Shown here: in pieces, positions 1-10,900 of the stretch
Numbering within the stretch: the first letter of the stretch is position 1
How the letters are laid out: each line of letters opens with the position of its first letter
Origin: Karalla daura
Taxonomy: Eukaryota > Chordata > Actinopteri > Chaetodontiformes > Leiognathidae
Direction: 5' to 3'
DNA: 64,000 bases
Assembly: GCA_029224185.1 (NCBI GenBank)
Contig: JANZKI010000029.1
Span: 1,488,001-1,552,000, forward strand
The notes under the pieces: generated by a model
Seen by the model: the letters and a program-made list of their open reading frames with translations, nothing else
Told to the model about the DNA's origin: nothing
Databases searched by the model: none
Position numbers and translations under genes: made by a program

Positions 1-13
1 GCAGTTGTGGCCA

Positions 14-26
14 ACATGATGCATGT
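14..26. repeat. Dyad in half A: 5-bp stem ACATG/CATGT, 3-base loop
   Basis: ACATG, then ATG, then CATGT forms a short perfect inverted repeat immediately after the CCAAC motif. It lies in the same relative place as the half B dyad at 145-161. It recurs in every unit and is weak as a stand-alone hairpin. Confidence 0.7.
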
Positions 27-43
27 GGTAGAAAGAGCTTCTG

Positions 44-53
44 AAATGCATTT
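44..53. repeat. 10-bp palindrome AAATGCATTT, half A copy
   Basis: AAATGCATTT is its own reverse complement. It sits at p44-53 in half A and again at p172-181 in half B, giving alternate spacings of 128 and 129 bp. It is among the best-conserved shared blocks of the two halves. C-class units lose the symmetry here through the p45 A-to-C change. Its function is unknown. A phased protein-binding or nucleosome landmark is possible but not shown. Confidence 0.85.
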
Positions 54-144
54 TCCTACAGTTTCACGCTCGTAGTTCTGTGAAACGGCCGAAATTGGCG
101 TGGTGAACACAATACAGGCAATTTGCTGTATAGCAGGGGCCAAC

Positions 145-161
145 TGCTGAATCTTGCAGCA
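145..161. repeat. Dyad in half B: 7-bp stem with one mismatch in plain units
   Basis: TGCTGAA, TCT, TGCAGCA pairs at six of seven positions, with A at p150 opposing G at p156. In M and T units p150 is C and the stem becomes perfect. It follows CCAAC directly, as does the dyad of half A. Confidence 0.75.
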
Positions 162-171
162 AAAGCTTCTC

Positions 172-181
172 AAATGCATTT
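172..181. repeat. 10-bp palindrome AAATGCATTT, half B copy
   Basis: This is the second copy of the self-complementary 10-mer in the unit, 128 bp from the half A copy. It is intact in nearly every unit. One private loss is at 52,090, where G becomes A and the core ATGCAT is destroyed. Confidence 0.85.
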
Positions 182-401
182 TCTCAGTTTCGCGTTCGCA
201 GTTCTACAAAAAGGCTCAACTTGGCTGTCGGAACCCACATGACAGGCATTTTGCTGTGCAGTTGTGGCCAACATGATGCATGTGGTAGAAAGAGCTTCTG
301 AAATGCATTTTCCTACAGTTTCACGCTCGTAGTTCTGTGAAACGGCCGAAATCGGCGTAGTGAACACAATACAGGCAATTTGCTGTATCGCAGGGGCCAA
401 C

Positions 402-418
402 TGCTGCATCTTGCAGCA
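402..418. repeat. Perfected half B hairpin in an M unit (7-bp stem, 3-base loop)
   Basis: TGCTGCA and TGCAGCA are exact reverse complements flanking TCT. The C at 407 (p150) replaces the A of plain units and repairs the single mismatch. The same perfect form recurs in all T and M units, for example at the p150 positions 4,776, 9,659, 42,298 and 46,667. Confidence 0.8.
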
Positions 419-3400
419 AAAGCTTCTCAAATGCATTTTCTCAGTTTCGCGTTCGCAGTTCTACAAAAAGGCTCAACTTGGCTGTCGGAACCCACATGAC
501 AGGCATTTTGCTGCGCAGTTGTGGCCAACATGATGCATGTGGTAGAAAGAGCTTCTGAAATGCATTTTCCTACAGTTTCACGCTCGTAGTTCTGTGAAAC
601 GGCCGAAATTGGCGTGGTGAACACAATACAGGCAATTTGCTGTATAGCAGGGGCCAACTGCTGAATCTTGCAGCAAAAGCTTCTCAAATGCATTTTCTCA
701 GTTTCGCGTTCGCAGTTCTACAAAAAGGCTCAACTTGGCTGTCGGAACCCACATGACAGGCATTTTGTTGTGCAGTTGTGGCCAACATGATGCATGTGGT
801 AGAAAGAGCTTCTGAAATGCATTTTCCTACAGTTTCACGCTTGTAGTTCTGTGAAACGGCCGAAATTGGCGTGGTGAACACAATACAGGCAATTTGCTGT
901 ATAGCAGGGGCCAACTGCTGAATCTTGCAGCAAAAGCTTCTCAAATGCATTTTCTCAGTTTCGCGTTCGCAGTTCTACAAAAAGGCTCAACTTGGCTGTC
1001 GGAACACACATGACAGGCATTTTGCTGCGCAGTTGTGGCCAACATGATGCATGTGGTAGAAAGAGCTTCTGACATGCATTTTCCTACAGTTTCACGCTCG
1101 TAGTTCTGTGAAACGGCCGAAATCGGCTTGGTGAACACCATACAGGCAATTTGCTGTATAGTAGGGGCCAACTGCTGAATCTTGCAGCAAAAGCTTCTCA
1201 AATGCATTTTCTCAGTTTCGCGTTCGCAGTTCTACAAAAAGGCTCAACTTGGCTGTCGGAACCCACATGACAGGCATTTTGCTGTGCAGTTGTGGCCAAC
1301 ATGATGCATGTGGTCGAAAGAGCTTCTGAAATGCATTTTCCTACAGTTTCACGCTCATAGTTCTGTGAAACGGCCGAAATCGGCGTGGTGAACACAATAC
1401 AGGCAATTTGCTGTATAGCAGGGGCCAACTGCTGAATCTTGCAGCAAAAGCTTCTCAAATGCATTTTCTCAGTTTCGCGTTCGCAGTTCTACAAAAAGGC
1501 TCAACTTGGCTGTCGGAACCCACATGACAGGCATTTTGCTGTGCAGTTGTGGCCAACATGATGCATGTGGTAGAAAGAGCTTCTGAAATGCATTTTCCTA
1601 CAGTTTCACGCTCGTAGTTCTGTGAAACGGCCGAAATCGGCGTAGTGAACACAATACAGGCAATTTGCTGTATAGCAGGGGCCAACTGCTGCATCTTGCA
1701 GCAAAAGCTTCTCAAATGCATTTTCTCAGTTTCGCGTTCGCAGTTCTACAAAAAGGCTCAACTTGGCTGTCGGAACCCACATGACAGGCATTTTGCTGCG
1801 CAGTTGTGGCCAACATGATGCATGTGGTAGAAAGAGCTTCTGAAATGCATTTTCCTACAGTTTCACGCTCGTAGTTCTGTGAAACGGCCGAAATCGGCGT
1901 AGTGAACACAATACAGGCAATTTGCTGTATAGCAGGGGCCAACTGCTGAATCTTGCAGCAAAAGCTTCTCAAATGCATTTTCTCAGTTTTGCGTTCGCAG
2001 TTCTACAAAAAGGCTCAACTTGGCTGTCGGAACCCACATGACAGGCATTTTGCTGTGCAGTTGTGGCCAACATGATGCATGTGGTAGAAAGAGCTTCTGA
2101 AATGCATTTTCCTACAGTTTCACGCTCGTAGTTCTGTGAAACGGCCGAAATCGGCGTGGTGAACACAATACAGGCAATTTGCTGTATAGCAGGGGCCAAC
2201 TGCTGAATCTTGCAGCAAAAGCTTCTCAAATGCATTTTCTCAGTTTTGCGTTCGCAGTTCTACAAAAAGGCTCAACTTGGCTGTCGGAACCCACATGACA
2301 GGCATTTTGCTGTGCAGTTGTGGCCAACATGATGCATGTGGTAGAAAGAGCTTCTGAAATGCATTTTCCTACAGTTTCACGCTCGTAGTTCTGTGAAACG
2401 GCCGAAATCGGCGTAGTGAACACAATACAGGCAATTTGCTGTATAGCAGGGGCCAACTGCTGAATCTTGCAGCAAAAGCTTCTCAAATGCATTTTCTCAG
2501 TTTCGCGTTCGCAGTTCTACAAAAAGGCTCAACTTGGCTGTCGGAACCCACATGACAGGCATTTTGCTGTGCAGTTGTGGCCAACATGATGCATGTGGTA
2601 GAAAGAGCTTCTGAAATGCATTTTCCTACAGTTTCACGCTCGTAGTTCTGTGAAACGGCCGAAATTGGCGTGGTGAACACAATACAGGCAATTTGCTGTA
2701 TAGCAGGGGCCAACTGCTGAATCTTGCAGCAAAAGCTTCTCAAATGCATTTTCTCAGTTTCGCGTTCGCAGTTCTACAAAAAGGCTCAACTTGGCTGTCG
2801 GAACCCACATGACAGGCATTTTGCTGTGCAGTTGTGGCCAACATGATGCATGTGGTAGAAAGAGCTTCTGAAATGCATTTTCCTACAGTTTCACGCTCGT
2901 AGTTCTGTGAAACGGCCGAAATTGGCGTGGTGAACACAATACAGGCAATTTGCTGTATAGCAGGGGCCAACTGCTGAATCTTGCAGCAAAAGCTTCTCAA
3001 ATGCATTTTCTCAGTTTCGCGTTCGCAGTTCTACAAAAAGGCTCAACTTGGCTGTCGGAACCCACATGACAGGCATTTTGCTGTGCAGTTGTGGCCAACA
3101 TGATGCATGTGGTAGAAAGAGCTTCTGAAATGCATTTTCCTACAGTTTCACGCTCGTAGTTCTGTGAAACGGCCGAAATTGGCGTGGTGAACACAATACA
3201 GGCAATTTGCTGTATAGCAGGGGCCAACTGCTGAATCTTGCAGCAAAAGCTTCTCAAATGCATTTTCTCAGTTTCGCGTTCGCAGTTCTACAAAAAGGCT
3301 CAACTTGGCTGTCGGAACCCACATGACAGGCATTTTGCTGTGCAGTTGTGGCCAACATGATGCATGTGGTAGAAAGAGCTTCTGACATGCATTTTCCTAC

Positions 3401-4626
3401 AGTTTCACGCTCGTAGTTCTGTGAAACGGCCGAAATCGGCGTAGTGAACACAATACAGGCAATTTGCTGTATAGCAGGGGCCAACTGCTGCATCTTGCAG
3501 CAAAAGCTTCTCAAATGCATTTTCTCAGTTTCGCGTTCGCAGTTCTACAAAAAGGCTCAACTTGGCTGTCGGAACCCACATGACAGGCATTTTGCTGCGC
3601 AGTTGTGGCCAACATGATGCATGTGGTAGAAAGAGCTTCTGAAATGCATTTTCCTACAGTTTCACGCTCGTAGTTCTGTGAAACGGCCGAAATTGGCGTG
3701 GTGAACACAATACAGGCAATTTGCTGTATAGCAGGGGCCAACTGCTGAATCTTGCAGCAAAAGCTTCTCAAATGCATTTTCTCAGTTTCGCGTTCGCAGT
3801 TCTACAAAAAGGCTCAACTTGGCTGTCGGAACCCACATGACAGGCATTTTGTTGTGCAGTTGTGGCCAACATGATGCATGTGGTAGAAAGAGCTTCTGAA
3901 ATGCATTTTCCTACAGTTTCACGCTTGTAGTTCTGTGAAACGGCCGAAATTGGCGTGGTGAACACAATACAGGCAATTTGCTGTGTAGCAGGGGCCAACT
4001 GCTGAATCTTGCAGCAAAAGCTTCTCAAATGCATTTTCTCAGTTTCGCGTTCGCAGTTCTACAAAAAGGCTCAACTTGGCTGTCGGAACCCACATGACAG
4101 GCATTTTGCTGTGCAGTTGTGGCCAACATGATGCATGTGGTAGAAAGAGCTTCTGAAATGCATTTTCCTACAGTTTCACGCTCGTAGTTCTGTGAAACGG
4201 CCGAAATTGGCGTGGTGAACACAATACAGGCAATTTGCTGTATAGCAGGGGCCAACTGCTGAATCTTGCAGCAAAAGCTTCTCAAATGCATTTTCTCAGT
4301 TTCGCGTTCGCAGTTCTACAAAAAGGCTCAACTTGGCTGTCGGAACCCACATGACAGGCATTTTGTTGTGCAGTTGTGGCCAACATGATGCATGTGGTAG
4401 AAAGAGCTTCTGAAATGCATTTTCCTACAGTTTCACGCTCGTAGTTCTGCGAAACGGCCGAAATTGGCGTGGTGAACACAATACAGGCAATTTGCTGTAT
4501 AGCAGGGGCCAACTGCTGAATCTTGCAGCAAAAGCTTCTCAAATGCATTTTCTCAGTTTCGCGTTCGCAGTTCTACAAAAAGGCTCAACTTGGCTGTCGG
4601 AACCCACATGACAGGCATTTTGCTGT

Positions 4627-7600
4627 GCAGTTGTGGCCAACATGATGCATGTGGTAGAAAGAGCTTCTGAAATGCATTTTCCTACAGTTTCACGCTCGTA
4701 GTTCTGTGAAACGGCCGAAATCGGCGTAGTGAACACAATACAGGCAATTTGCTGTGTAGCAGGGGCCAACTGCTGCATCTTGCAGCAAAAGCTTCTCAAA
4801 TGCATTTTCTCAGTTTCGCGTTCGCAGTTCTACAAAAAGGCTCAACTTGGCTGTCGGAACACACATGACAGGCATTTTGCTGCGCAGTTGTGGCCAACAT
4901 GATGCATGTGGTAGAAAGAGCTTCTGACATGCATTTTCCTACAGTTTCACGCTCGTAGTTCTGTGAAACGGCCGAAATCGGCTTGGTGAACACCATACAG
5001 GCAATTTGCTGTATAGTAGGGGCCAACTGCTGAATCTTGCAGCAAAAGCTTCTCAAATGCATTTTCTCAGTTTCGCGTTCGCAGTTCTACAAAAAGGCTC
5101 AACTTGGCTGTCGGAACCCACATGACAGGCATTTTGCTGTGCAGTTGTGGCCAACATGATGCATGTGGTCGAAAGAGCTTCTGAAATGCATTTTCCTACA
5201 GTTTCACGCTCATAGTTCTGTGAAACGGCCGAAATCGGCGTGGTGAACACAATACAGGCAATTTGCTGTATAGCAGGGGCCAACTGCTGAATCTTGCAGC
5301 AAAAGCTTCTCAAATGCATTTTCTCAGTTTCGCGTTCGCAGTTCTACAAAAAGGCTCAACTTGGCTGTCGGAACCCACATGACAGGCATTTTGCTGTGCA
5401 GTTGTGGCCAACATGATGCATGTGGTAGAAAGAGCTTCTGAAATGCATTTTCCTACAGTTTCACGCTCGTAGTTCTGTGAAACGGCCGAAATCGGCGTAG
5501 TGAACACAATACAGGCAATTTGCTGTATAGCAGGGGCCAACTGCTGCATCTTGCAGCAAAAGCTTCTCAAATGCATTTTCTCAGTTTCGCGTTCGCAGTT
5601 CTACAAAAAGGCTCAACTTGGCTGTCGGAACCCACATGACAGGCATTTTGCTGCGCAGTTGTGGCCAACATGATGCATGTGGTAGAAAGAGCTTCTGAAA
5701 TGCATTTTCCTACAGTTTCACGCTCGTAGTTCTGTGAAACGGCCGAAATCGGCGTAGTGAACACAATACAGGCAATTTGCTGTATAGCAGGGGCCAACTG
5801 CTGAATCTTGCAGCAAAAGCTTCTCAAATGCATTTTCTCAGTTTTGCGTTCGCAGTTCTACAAAAAGGCTCAACTTGGCTGTCGGAACCCACATGACAGG
5901 CATTTTGCTGTGCAGTTGTGGCCAACATGATGCATGTGGTAGAAAGAGCTTCTGAAATGCATTTTCCTACAGTTTCACGCTCGTAGTTCTGTGAAACGGC
6001 CGAAATCGGCGTGGTGAACACAATACAGGCAATTTGCTGTATAGCAGGGGCCAACTGCTGAATCTTGCAGCAAAAGCTTCTCAAATGCATTTTCTCAGTT
6101 TTGCGTTCGCAGTTCTACAAAAAGGCTCAACTTGGCTGTCGGAACCCACATGACAGGCATTTTGCTGTGCAGTTGTGGCCAACATGATGCATGTGGTAGA
6201 AAGAGCTTCTGAAATGCATTTTCCTACAGTTTCACGCTCGTAGTTCTGTGAAACGGCCGAAATCGGCGTAGTGAACACAATACAGGCAATTTGCTGTATA
6301 GCAGGGGCCAACTGCTGAATCTTGCAGCAAAAGCTTCTCAAATGCATTTTCTCAGTTTCGCGTTCGCAGTTCTACAAAAAGGCTCAACTTGGCTGTCGGA
6401 ACCCACATGACAGGCATTTTGCTGTGCAGTTGTGGCCAACATGATGCATGTGGTAGAAAGAGCTTCTGAAATGCATTTTCCTACAGTTTCACGCTCGTAG
6501 TTCTGTGAAACGGCCGAAATTGGCGTGGTGAACACAATACAGGCAATTTGCTGTATAGCAGGGGCCAACTGCTGAATCTTGCAGCAAAAGCTTCTCAAAT
6601 GCATTTTCTCAGTTTCGCGTTCGCAGTTCTACAAAAAGGCTCAACTTGGCTGTCGGAACCCACATGACAGGCATTTTGCTGTGCAGTTGTGGCCAACATG
6701 ATGCATGTGGTAGAAAGAGCTTCTGAAATGCATTTTCCTACAGTTTCACGCTCGTAGTTCTGTGAAACGGCCGAAATTGGCGTGGTGAACACAATACAGG
6801 CAATTTGCTGTATAGCAGGGGCCAACTGCTGAATCTTGCAGCAAAAGCTTCTCAAATGCATTTTCTCAGTTTCGCGTTCGCAGTTCTACAAAAAGGCTCA
6901 ACTTGGCTGTCGGAACCCACATGACAGGCATTTTGCTGTGCAGTTGTGGCCAACATGATGCATGTGGTAGAAAGAGCTTCTGAAATGCATTTTCCTACAG
7001 TTTCACGCTCGTAGTTCTGTGAAACGGCCGAAATTGGCGTGGTGAACACAATACAGGCAATTTGCTGTATAGCAGGGGCCAACTGCTGAATCTTGCAGCA
7101 AAAGCTTCTCAAATGCATTTTCTCAGTTTCGCGTTCGCAGTTCTACAAAAAGGCTCAACTTGGCTGTCGGAACCCACATGACAGGCATTTTGCTGTGCAG
7201 TTGTGGCCAACATGATGCATGTGGTAGAAAGAGCTTCTGAAATGCATTTTCCTACAGTTTCACGCTCGTAGTTCTGTGAAACGGCCGAAATTGGCGTGGT
7301 GAACACAATACAGGCAATTTGCTGTATAGCAGGGGCCAACTGCTGAATCTTGCAGCAAAAGCTTCTCAAATGCATTTTCTCAGTTTCGCGTTCGCAGTTC
7401 TACAAAAAGGCTCAACTTGGCTGTCGGAACCCACATGACAGGCATTTTGTTGTGCAGTTGTGGCCAACATGATGCATGTGGTAGAAAGAGCTTCTGAAAT
7501 GCATTTTCCTACAGTTTCACGCTCGTAGTTCTGTGAAACGGCCGAAATTGGCGTGGTGAACACAATACAGGCAATTTGCTGTATAGCAGGGGCCAACTGC

Positions 7601-7710
7601 TGAATCTTGCAGCAAAAGCTTCTCAAATGCATTTTCTCAGTTTCGCGTTCGCAGTTCTACAAAAAGGCTCAACTTGGCTGTCGGAACCCACATGACAGGC
7701 ATTTTGCTGT
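4627..7710. repeat. Canonical 12-unit higher-order repeat, copy 1 (3,084 bp)
   Basis: The order is T (p130G at 4,756), C haplotype (4,861 to 5,017), H, M (5,398-5,654 with p257C at 5,654), two p191T units, plain units, a p254T unit and then the next T at 7,711. The same order with the same number of units recurs at 35,724-38,807, exactly 121 units away. I take this as the reference arrangement from which the shorter and longer blocks derive by whole-unit gain or loss. Confidence 0.85.
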
Positions 7711-7967
7711 GCAGTTGTGGCCAACATGATGCATGTGGTAGAAAGAGCTTCTGAAATGCATTTTCCTACAGTTTCACGCTCGTAGTTCTGTGAAACGGCC
7801 GAAATCGGCGTAGTGAACACAATACAGGCAATTTGCTGTGTAGCCGGGGCCAACTGCTGCATCTTGCAGCAAAAGCTTCTCAAATGCATTTTCTCAGTTT
7901 CGCGTTCGCAGTTCTACAAAAAGGCTCAACTTGGCTGTCGGAACCCACATGACAGGCATTTTGCTGT
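7711..7967. repeat. Single duplicated T unit
   Basis: This T-class unit is followed at once by another T unit (7,968-8,224) instead of the C haplotype, the simplest one-unit tandem duplication in the array. It has a private A-to-C at 7,845 that its neighbour lacks. Confidence 0.85.
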
Positions 7968-10900
7968 GCAGTTGTGGCCAACATGATGCATGTGGTAGAA
8001 AGAGCTTCTGAAATGCATTTTCCTACAGTTTCACGCTCGTAGTTCTGTGAAACGGCCGAAATCGGCGTAGTGAACACAATACAGGCAATTTGCTGTGTAG
8101 CAGGGGCCAACTGCTGCATCTTGCAGCAAAAGCTTCTCAAATGCATTTTCTCAGTTTCGCGTTCGCAGTTCTACAAAAAGGCTCAACTTGGCTGTCGGAA
8201 CACACATGACAGGCATTTTGCTGCGCAGTTGTGGCCAACATGATGCATGTGGTAGAAAGAGCTTCTGACATGCATTTTCCTACAGTTTCACGCTCGTAGT
8301 TCTGTGAAACGGCCGAAATCGGCTTGGTGAACACCATACAGGCAATTTGCTGTATAGTAGGGGCCAACTGCTGAATCTTGCAGCAAAAGCTTCTCAAATG
8401 CATTTTCTCAGTTTCGCGTTCGCAGTTCTACAAAAAGGCTCAACTTGGCTGTCGGAACCCACATGACAGGCATTTTGCTGTGCAGTTGTGGCCAACATGA
8501 TGCATGTGGTCGAAAGAGCTTCTGAAATGCATTTTCCTACAGTTTCACGCTCATAGTTCTGTGAAACGGCCGAAATCGGCGTGGTGAACACAATACAGGC
8601 AATTTGCTGTATAGCAGGGGCCAACTGCTGAATCTTGCAGCAAAAGCTTCTCAAATGCATTTTCTCAGTTTCGCGTTCGCAGTTCTACAAAAAGGCTCAA
8701 CTTGGCTGTCGGAACCCACATGACAGGCATTTTGCTGTGCAGTTGTGGCCAACATGATGCATGTGGTAGAAAGAGCTTCTGAAATGCATTTTCCTACAGT
8801 TTCACGCTCGTAGTTCTGTGAAACGGCCGAAATCGGCGTAGTGAACACAATACAGGCAATTTGCTGTATAGCAGGGGCCAACTGCTGCATCTTGCAGCAA
8901 AAGCTTCTCAAATGCATTTTCTCAGTTTCGCGTTCGCAGTTCTACAAAAAGGCTCAACTTGGCTGTCGGAACCCACATGACAGGCATTTTGCTGCGCAGT
9001 TGTGGCCAACATGATGCATGTGGTAGAAAGAGCTTCTGAAATGCATTTTCCTACAGTTTCACGCTCGTAGTTCTGTGAAACGGCCGAAATCGGCGTAGTG
9101 AACACAATACAGGCAATTTGCTGTATAGCAGGGGCCAACTGCTGAATCTTGCAGCAAAAGCTTCTCAAATGCATTTTCTCAGTTTCGCGTTCGCAGTTCT
9201 ACAAAAAGGCTCAACTTGGCTGTCGGAACCCACATGACAGGCATTTTGCTGTGCAGTTGTGGCCAACATGATGCATGTGGTCGAAAGAGCTTCTGAAATG
9301 CATTTTCCTACAGTTTCACGCTCATAGTTCTGTGAAACGGCCGAAATCGGCGTGGTGAACACAATACAGGCAATTTGCTGTATAGCAGGGGCCAACTGCT
9401 GAATCTTGCAGCAAAAGCTTCTCAAATGCATTTTCTCAGTTTCGCGTTCGCAGTTCTACAAAAAGGCTCAACTTGGCTGTCGGAACCCACATGACAGGCA
9501 TTTTGCTGTGCAGTTGTGGCCAACATGATGCATGTGGTAGAAAGAGCTTCTGAAATGCATTTTCCTACAGTTTCACGCTCGTAGTTCTGTGAAACGGCCG
9601 AAATCGGCGTAGTGAACACAATACAGGCAATTTGCTGTATAGCAGGGGCCAACTGCTGCATCTTGCAGCAAAAGCTTCTCAAATGCATTTTCTCAGTTTT
9701 GCGTTCGCAGTTCTACAAAAAGGCTCAACTTGGCTGTCGGAACCCACATGACAGGCATTTTGCTGTGCAGTTGTGGCCAACATGATGCATGTGGTAGAAA
9801 GAGCTTCTGAAATGCATTTTCCTACAGTTTCACGCTCGTAGTTCTGTGAAACGGCCGAAATCGGCGTGGTGAACACAATACAGGCAATTTGCTGTATAGC
9901 AGGGGCCAACTGCTGAATCTTGCAGCAAAAGCTTCTCAAATGCATTTTCTCAGTTTTGCGTTCGCAGTTCTACAAAAAGGCTCAACTTGGCTGTCGGAAC
10001 CCACATGACAGGCATTTTGCTGTGCAGTTGTGGCCAACATGATGCATGTGGTAGAAAGAGCTTCTGAAATGCATTTTCCTACAGTTTCACGCTCGTAGTT
10101 CTGTGAAACGGCCGAAATCGGCGTAGTGAACACAATACAGGCAATTTGCTGTATAGCAGGGGCCAACTGCTGAATCTTGCAGCAAAAGCTTCTCAAATGC
10201 ATTTTCTCAGTTTCGCGTTCGCAGTTCTACAAAAAGGCTCAACTTGGCTGTCGGAACCCACATGACAGGCATTTTGCTGTGCAGTTGTGGCCAACATGAT
10301 GCATGTGGTAGAAAGAGCTTCTGAAATGCATTTTCCTACAGTTTCACGCTCGTAGTTCTGTGAAACGGCCGAAATTGGCGTGGTGAACACAATACAGGCA
10401 ATTTGCTGTATAGCAGGGGCCAACTGCTGAATCTTGCAGCAAAAGCTTCTCAAATGCATTTTCTCAGTTTCGCGTTCGCAGTTCTACAAAAAGGCTCAAC
10501 TTGGCTGTCGGAACCCACATGACAGGCATTTTGCTGTGCAGTTGTGGCCAACATGATGCATGTGGTAGAAAGAGCTTCTGAAATGCATTTTCCTACAGTT
10601 TCACGCTCGTAGTTCTGTGAAACGGCCGAAATTGGCGTGGTGAACACAATACAGGCAATTTGCTGTATAGCAGGGGCCAACTGCTGAATCTTGCAGCAAA
10701 AGCTTCTCAAATGCATTTTCTCAGTTTCGCGTTCGCAGTTCTACAAAAAGGCTCAACTTGGCTGTCGGAACCCACATGACAGGCATTTTGCTGTGCAGTT
10801 GTGGCCAACATGATGCATGTGGTAGAAAGAGCTTCTGAAATGCATTTTCCTACAGTTTCACGCTCGTAGTTCTGTGAAACGGCCGAAATTGGCGTGGTGA

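Larger units (their letters stand above)
1..132. repeat. Half-unit A of the internal dimer (representative)
   Basis: This is the first ~132 bp of the unit. It starts GCAGTTGTGGCCAAC and ends in GCAATTTGCTGT plus a 3-bp ATA linker. By hand alignment it matches half B at about 94 of 123 aligned columns with a few short gaps. Shared landmarks in the same order are GGCCAAC, AGCTTCT, AAATGCATTTTC, CAGTTTC, AGTTCT, TTGGC, ACAGGCA and TTTGCTGT. The pattern repeats in every unit. It indicates that the present 257-bp repeat grew from an ancestral ~128-bp monomer by dimerisation, followed by divergence of the two halves and amplification of the pair. Confidence 0.9.
1..257. repeat. Reference repeat unit (defines positions p1-p257)
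   Basis: The unit begins GCAGTTGTGGCC and ends ATTTTGCTGT. It has 119 G+C of 257 (46%) by hand count and about nine CpG dinucleotides. Recurrent variable sites read across the array are: p6 T/C, p27 G/A, p30 A/C, p41 C/T, p45 A/C, p56 C/T, p71 C/T, p72 G/A, p96 T/C, p98 G/C, p100 G/T, p102 G/A, p111 A/C, p130 A/G, p134 C/T, p150 A/C, p191 C/T, p206 A/C, p235 C/A, p254 C/T and p257 T/C. Combinations define unit classes: T = p96C, p102A, p130G, p150C. C haplotype = p235A and p257C, then p45C, p100T, p111C, p134T in the next unit. H = p30C, p72A. M = p96C, p102A, p150C, usually p257C. K = p71T. R = p254T then p6C. Each unit has one HindIII-type AAGCTT and three ATGCAT sites. Confidence 0.97.
133..257. 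repeat. Half-unit B of the internal dimer (representative)
   Basis: This is the second 125 bp of the unit. It starts GCAGGGGCCAAC and ends GGCATTTTGCTGT. It aligns end to end with half A. The length difference comes from a 3-bp gap near the start, a 2-bp gap after ATTTTC, a compensating 2-bp gap near the end, one further base, and the ATA linker. The two halves differ from each other far more than any two whole units do. The dimer state is therefore much older than the present homogenised array. Confidence 0.9.
170..436 (-). other. Representative 88-codon open frame present in every unit; probably not a gene
   Basis: On the minus strand an ATG at 434-436 opens an 88-codon frame ending at TGA 170-172, and the same frame recurs every 257 bp. 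Neighbouring frames overlap by 10 nt. Because 257 is not a multiple of three, successive frames occupy different reading phases. The product would be Cys-rich (it starts MHLRSFCCK), with no signal peptide, membrane segment or domain that I recognise. It shows the unit's internal duplication as two related halves. Substitutions between units change amino acids freely (I/M, A/T, T/K, E/K, G/C, C/W). Four units lose the upstream stop and reach 98 codons. Persistence in all copies is explained by repeat identity and is not independent evidence of selection. Confidence 0.85.
1..4626. repeat. Left partial block, 18 units up to the first T unit
   Basis: The block holds an M unit (258-514), a K-like unit (772-1,028), a C haplotype (p235A at 1,006 to p134T at 1,162), an H unit (p30C at 1,315, p72A at 1,357), a second M (1,543-1,799) and two p191T units (1,990 and 2,247), then plain units. 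At 3,342-3,598 an M unit also carries p45C (3,386), otherwise a C-haplotype base. At 3,856-4,112 a K unit carries the T-class p130G (3,985) without p150C. Here the C haplotype follows a K-like unit instead of T, so a rearrangement lies between 842 and 1,006. Confidence 0.85.

Noticed and set aside
191..206. Pol III B box or tRNA-derived origin around CGTTCGCAGTTC
   Set aside because: It only partly resembles the B-box consensus. No A box at proper spacing, no cloverleaf and no terminator context were found.
1..257. CENP-B box in the unit
   Set aside because: I checked the TTCG occurrences on both strands. The downstream A and CGGG positions of the NTTCGNNNNANNCGGGN pattern are not met.
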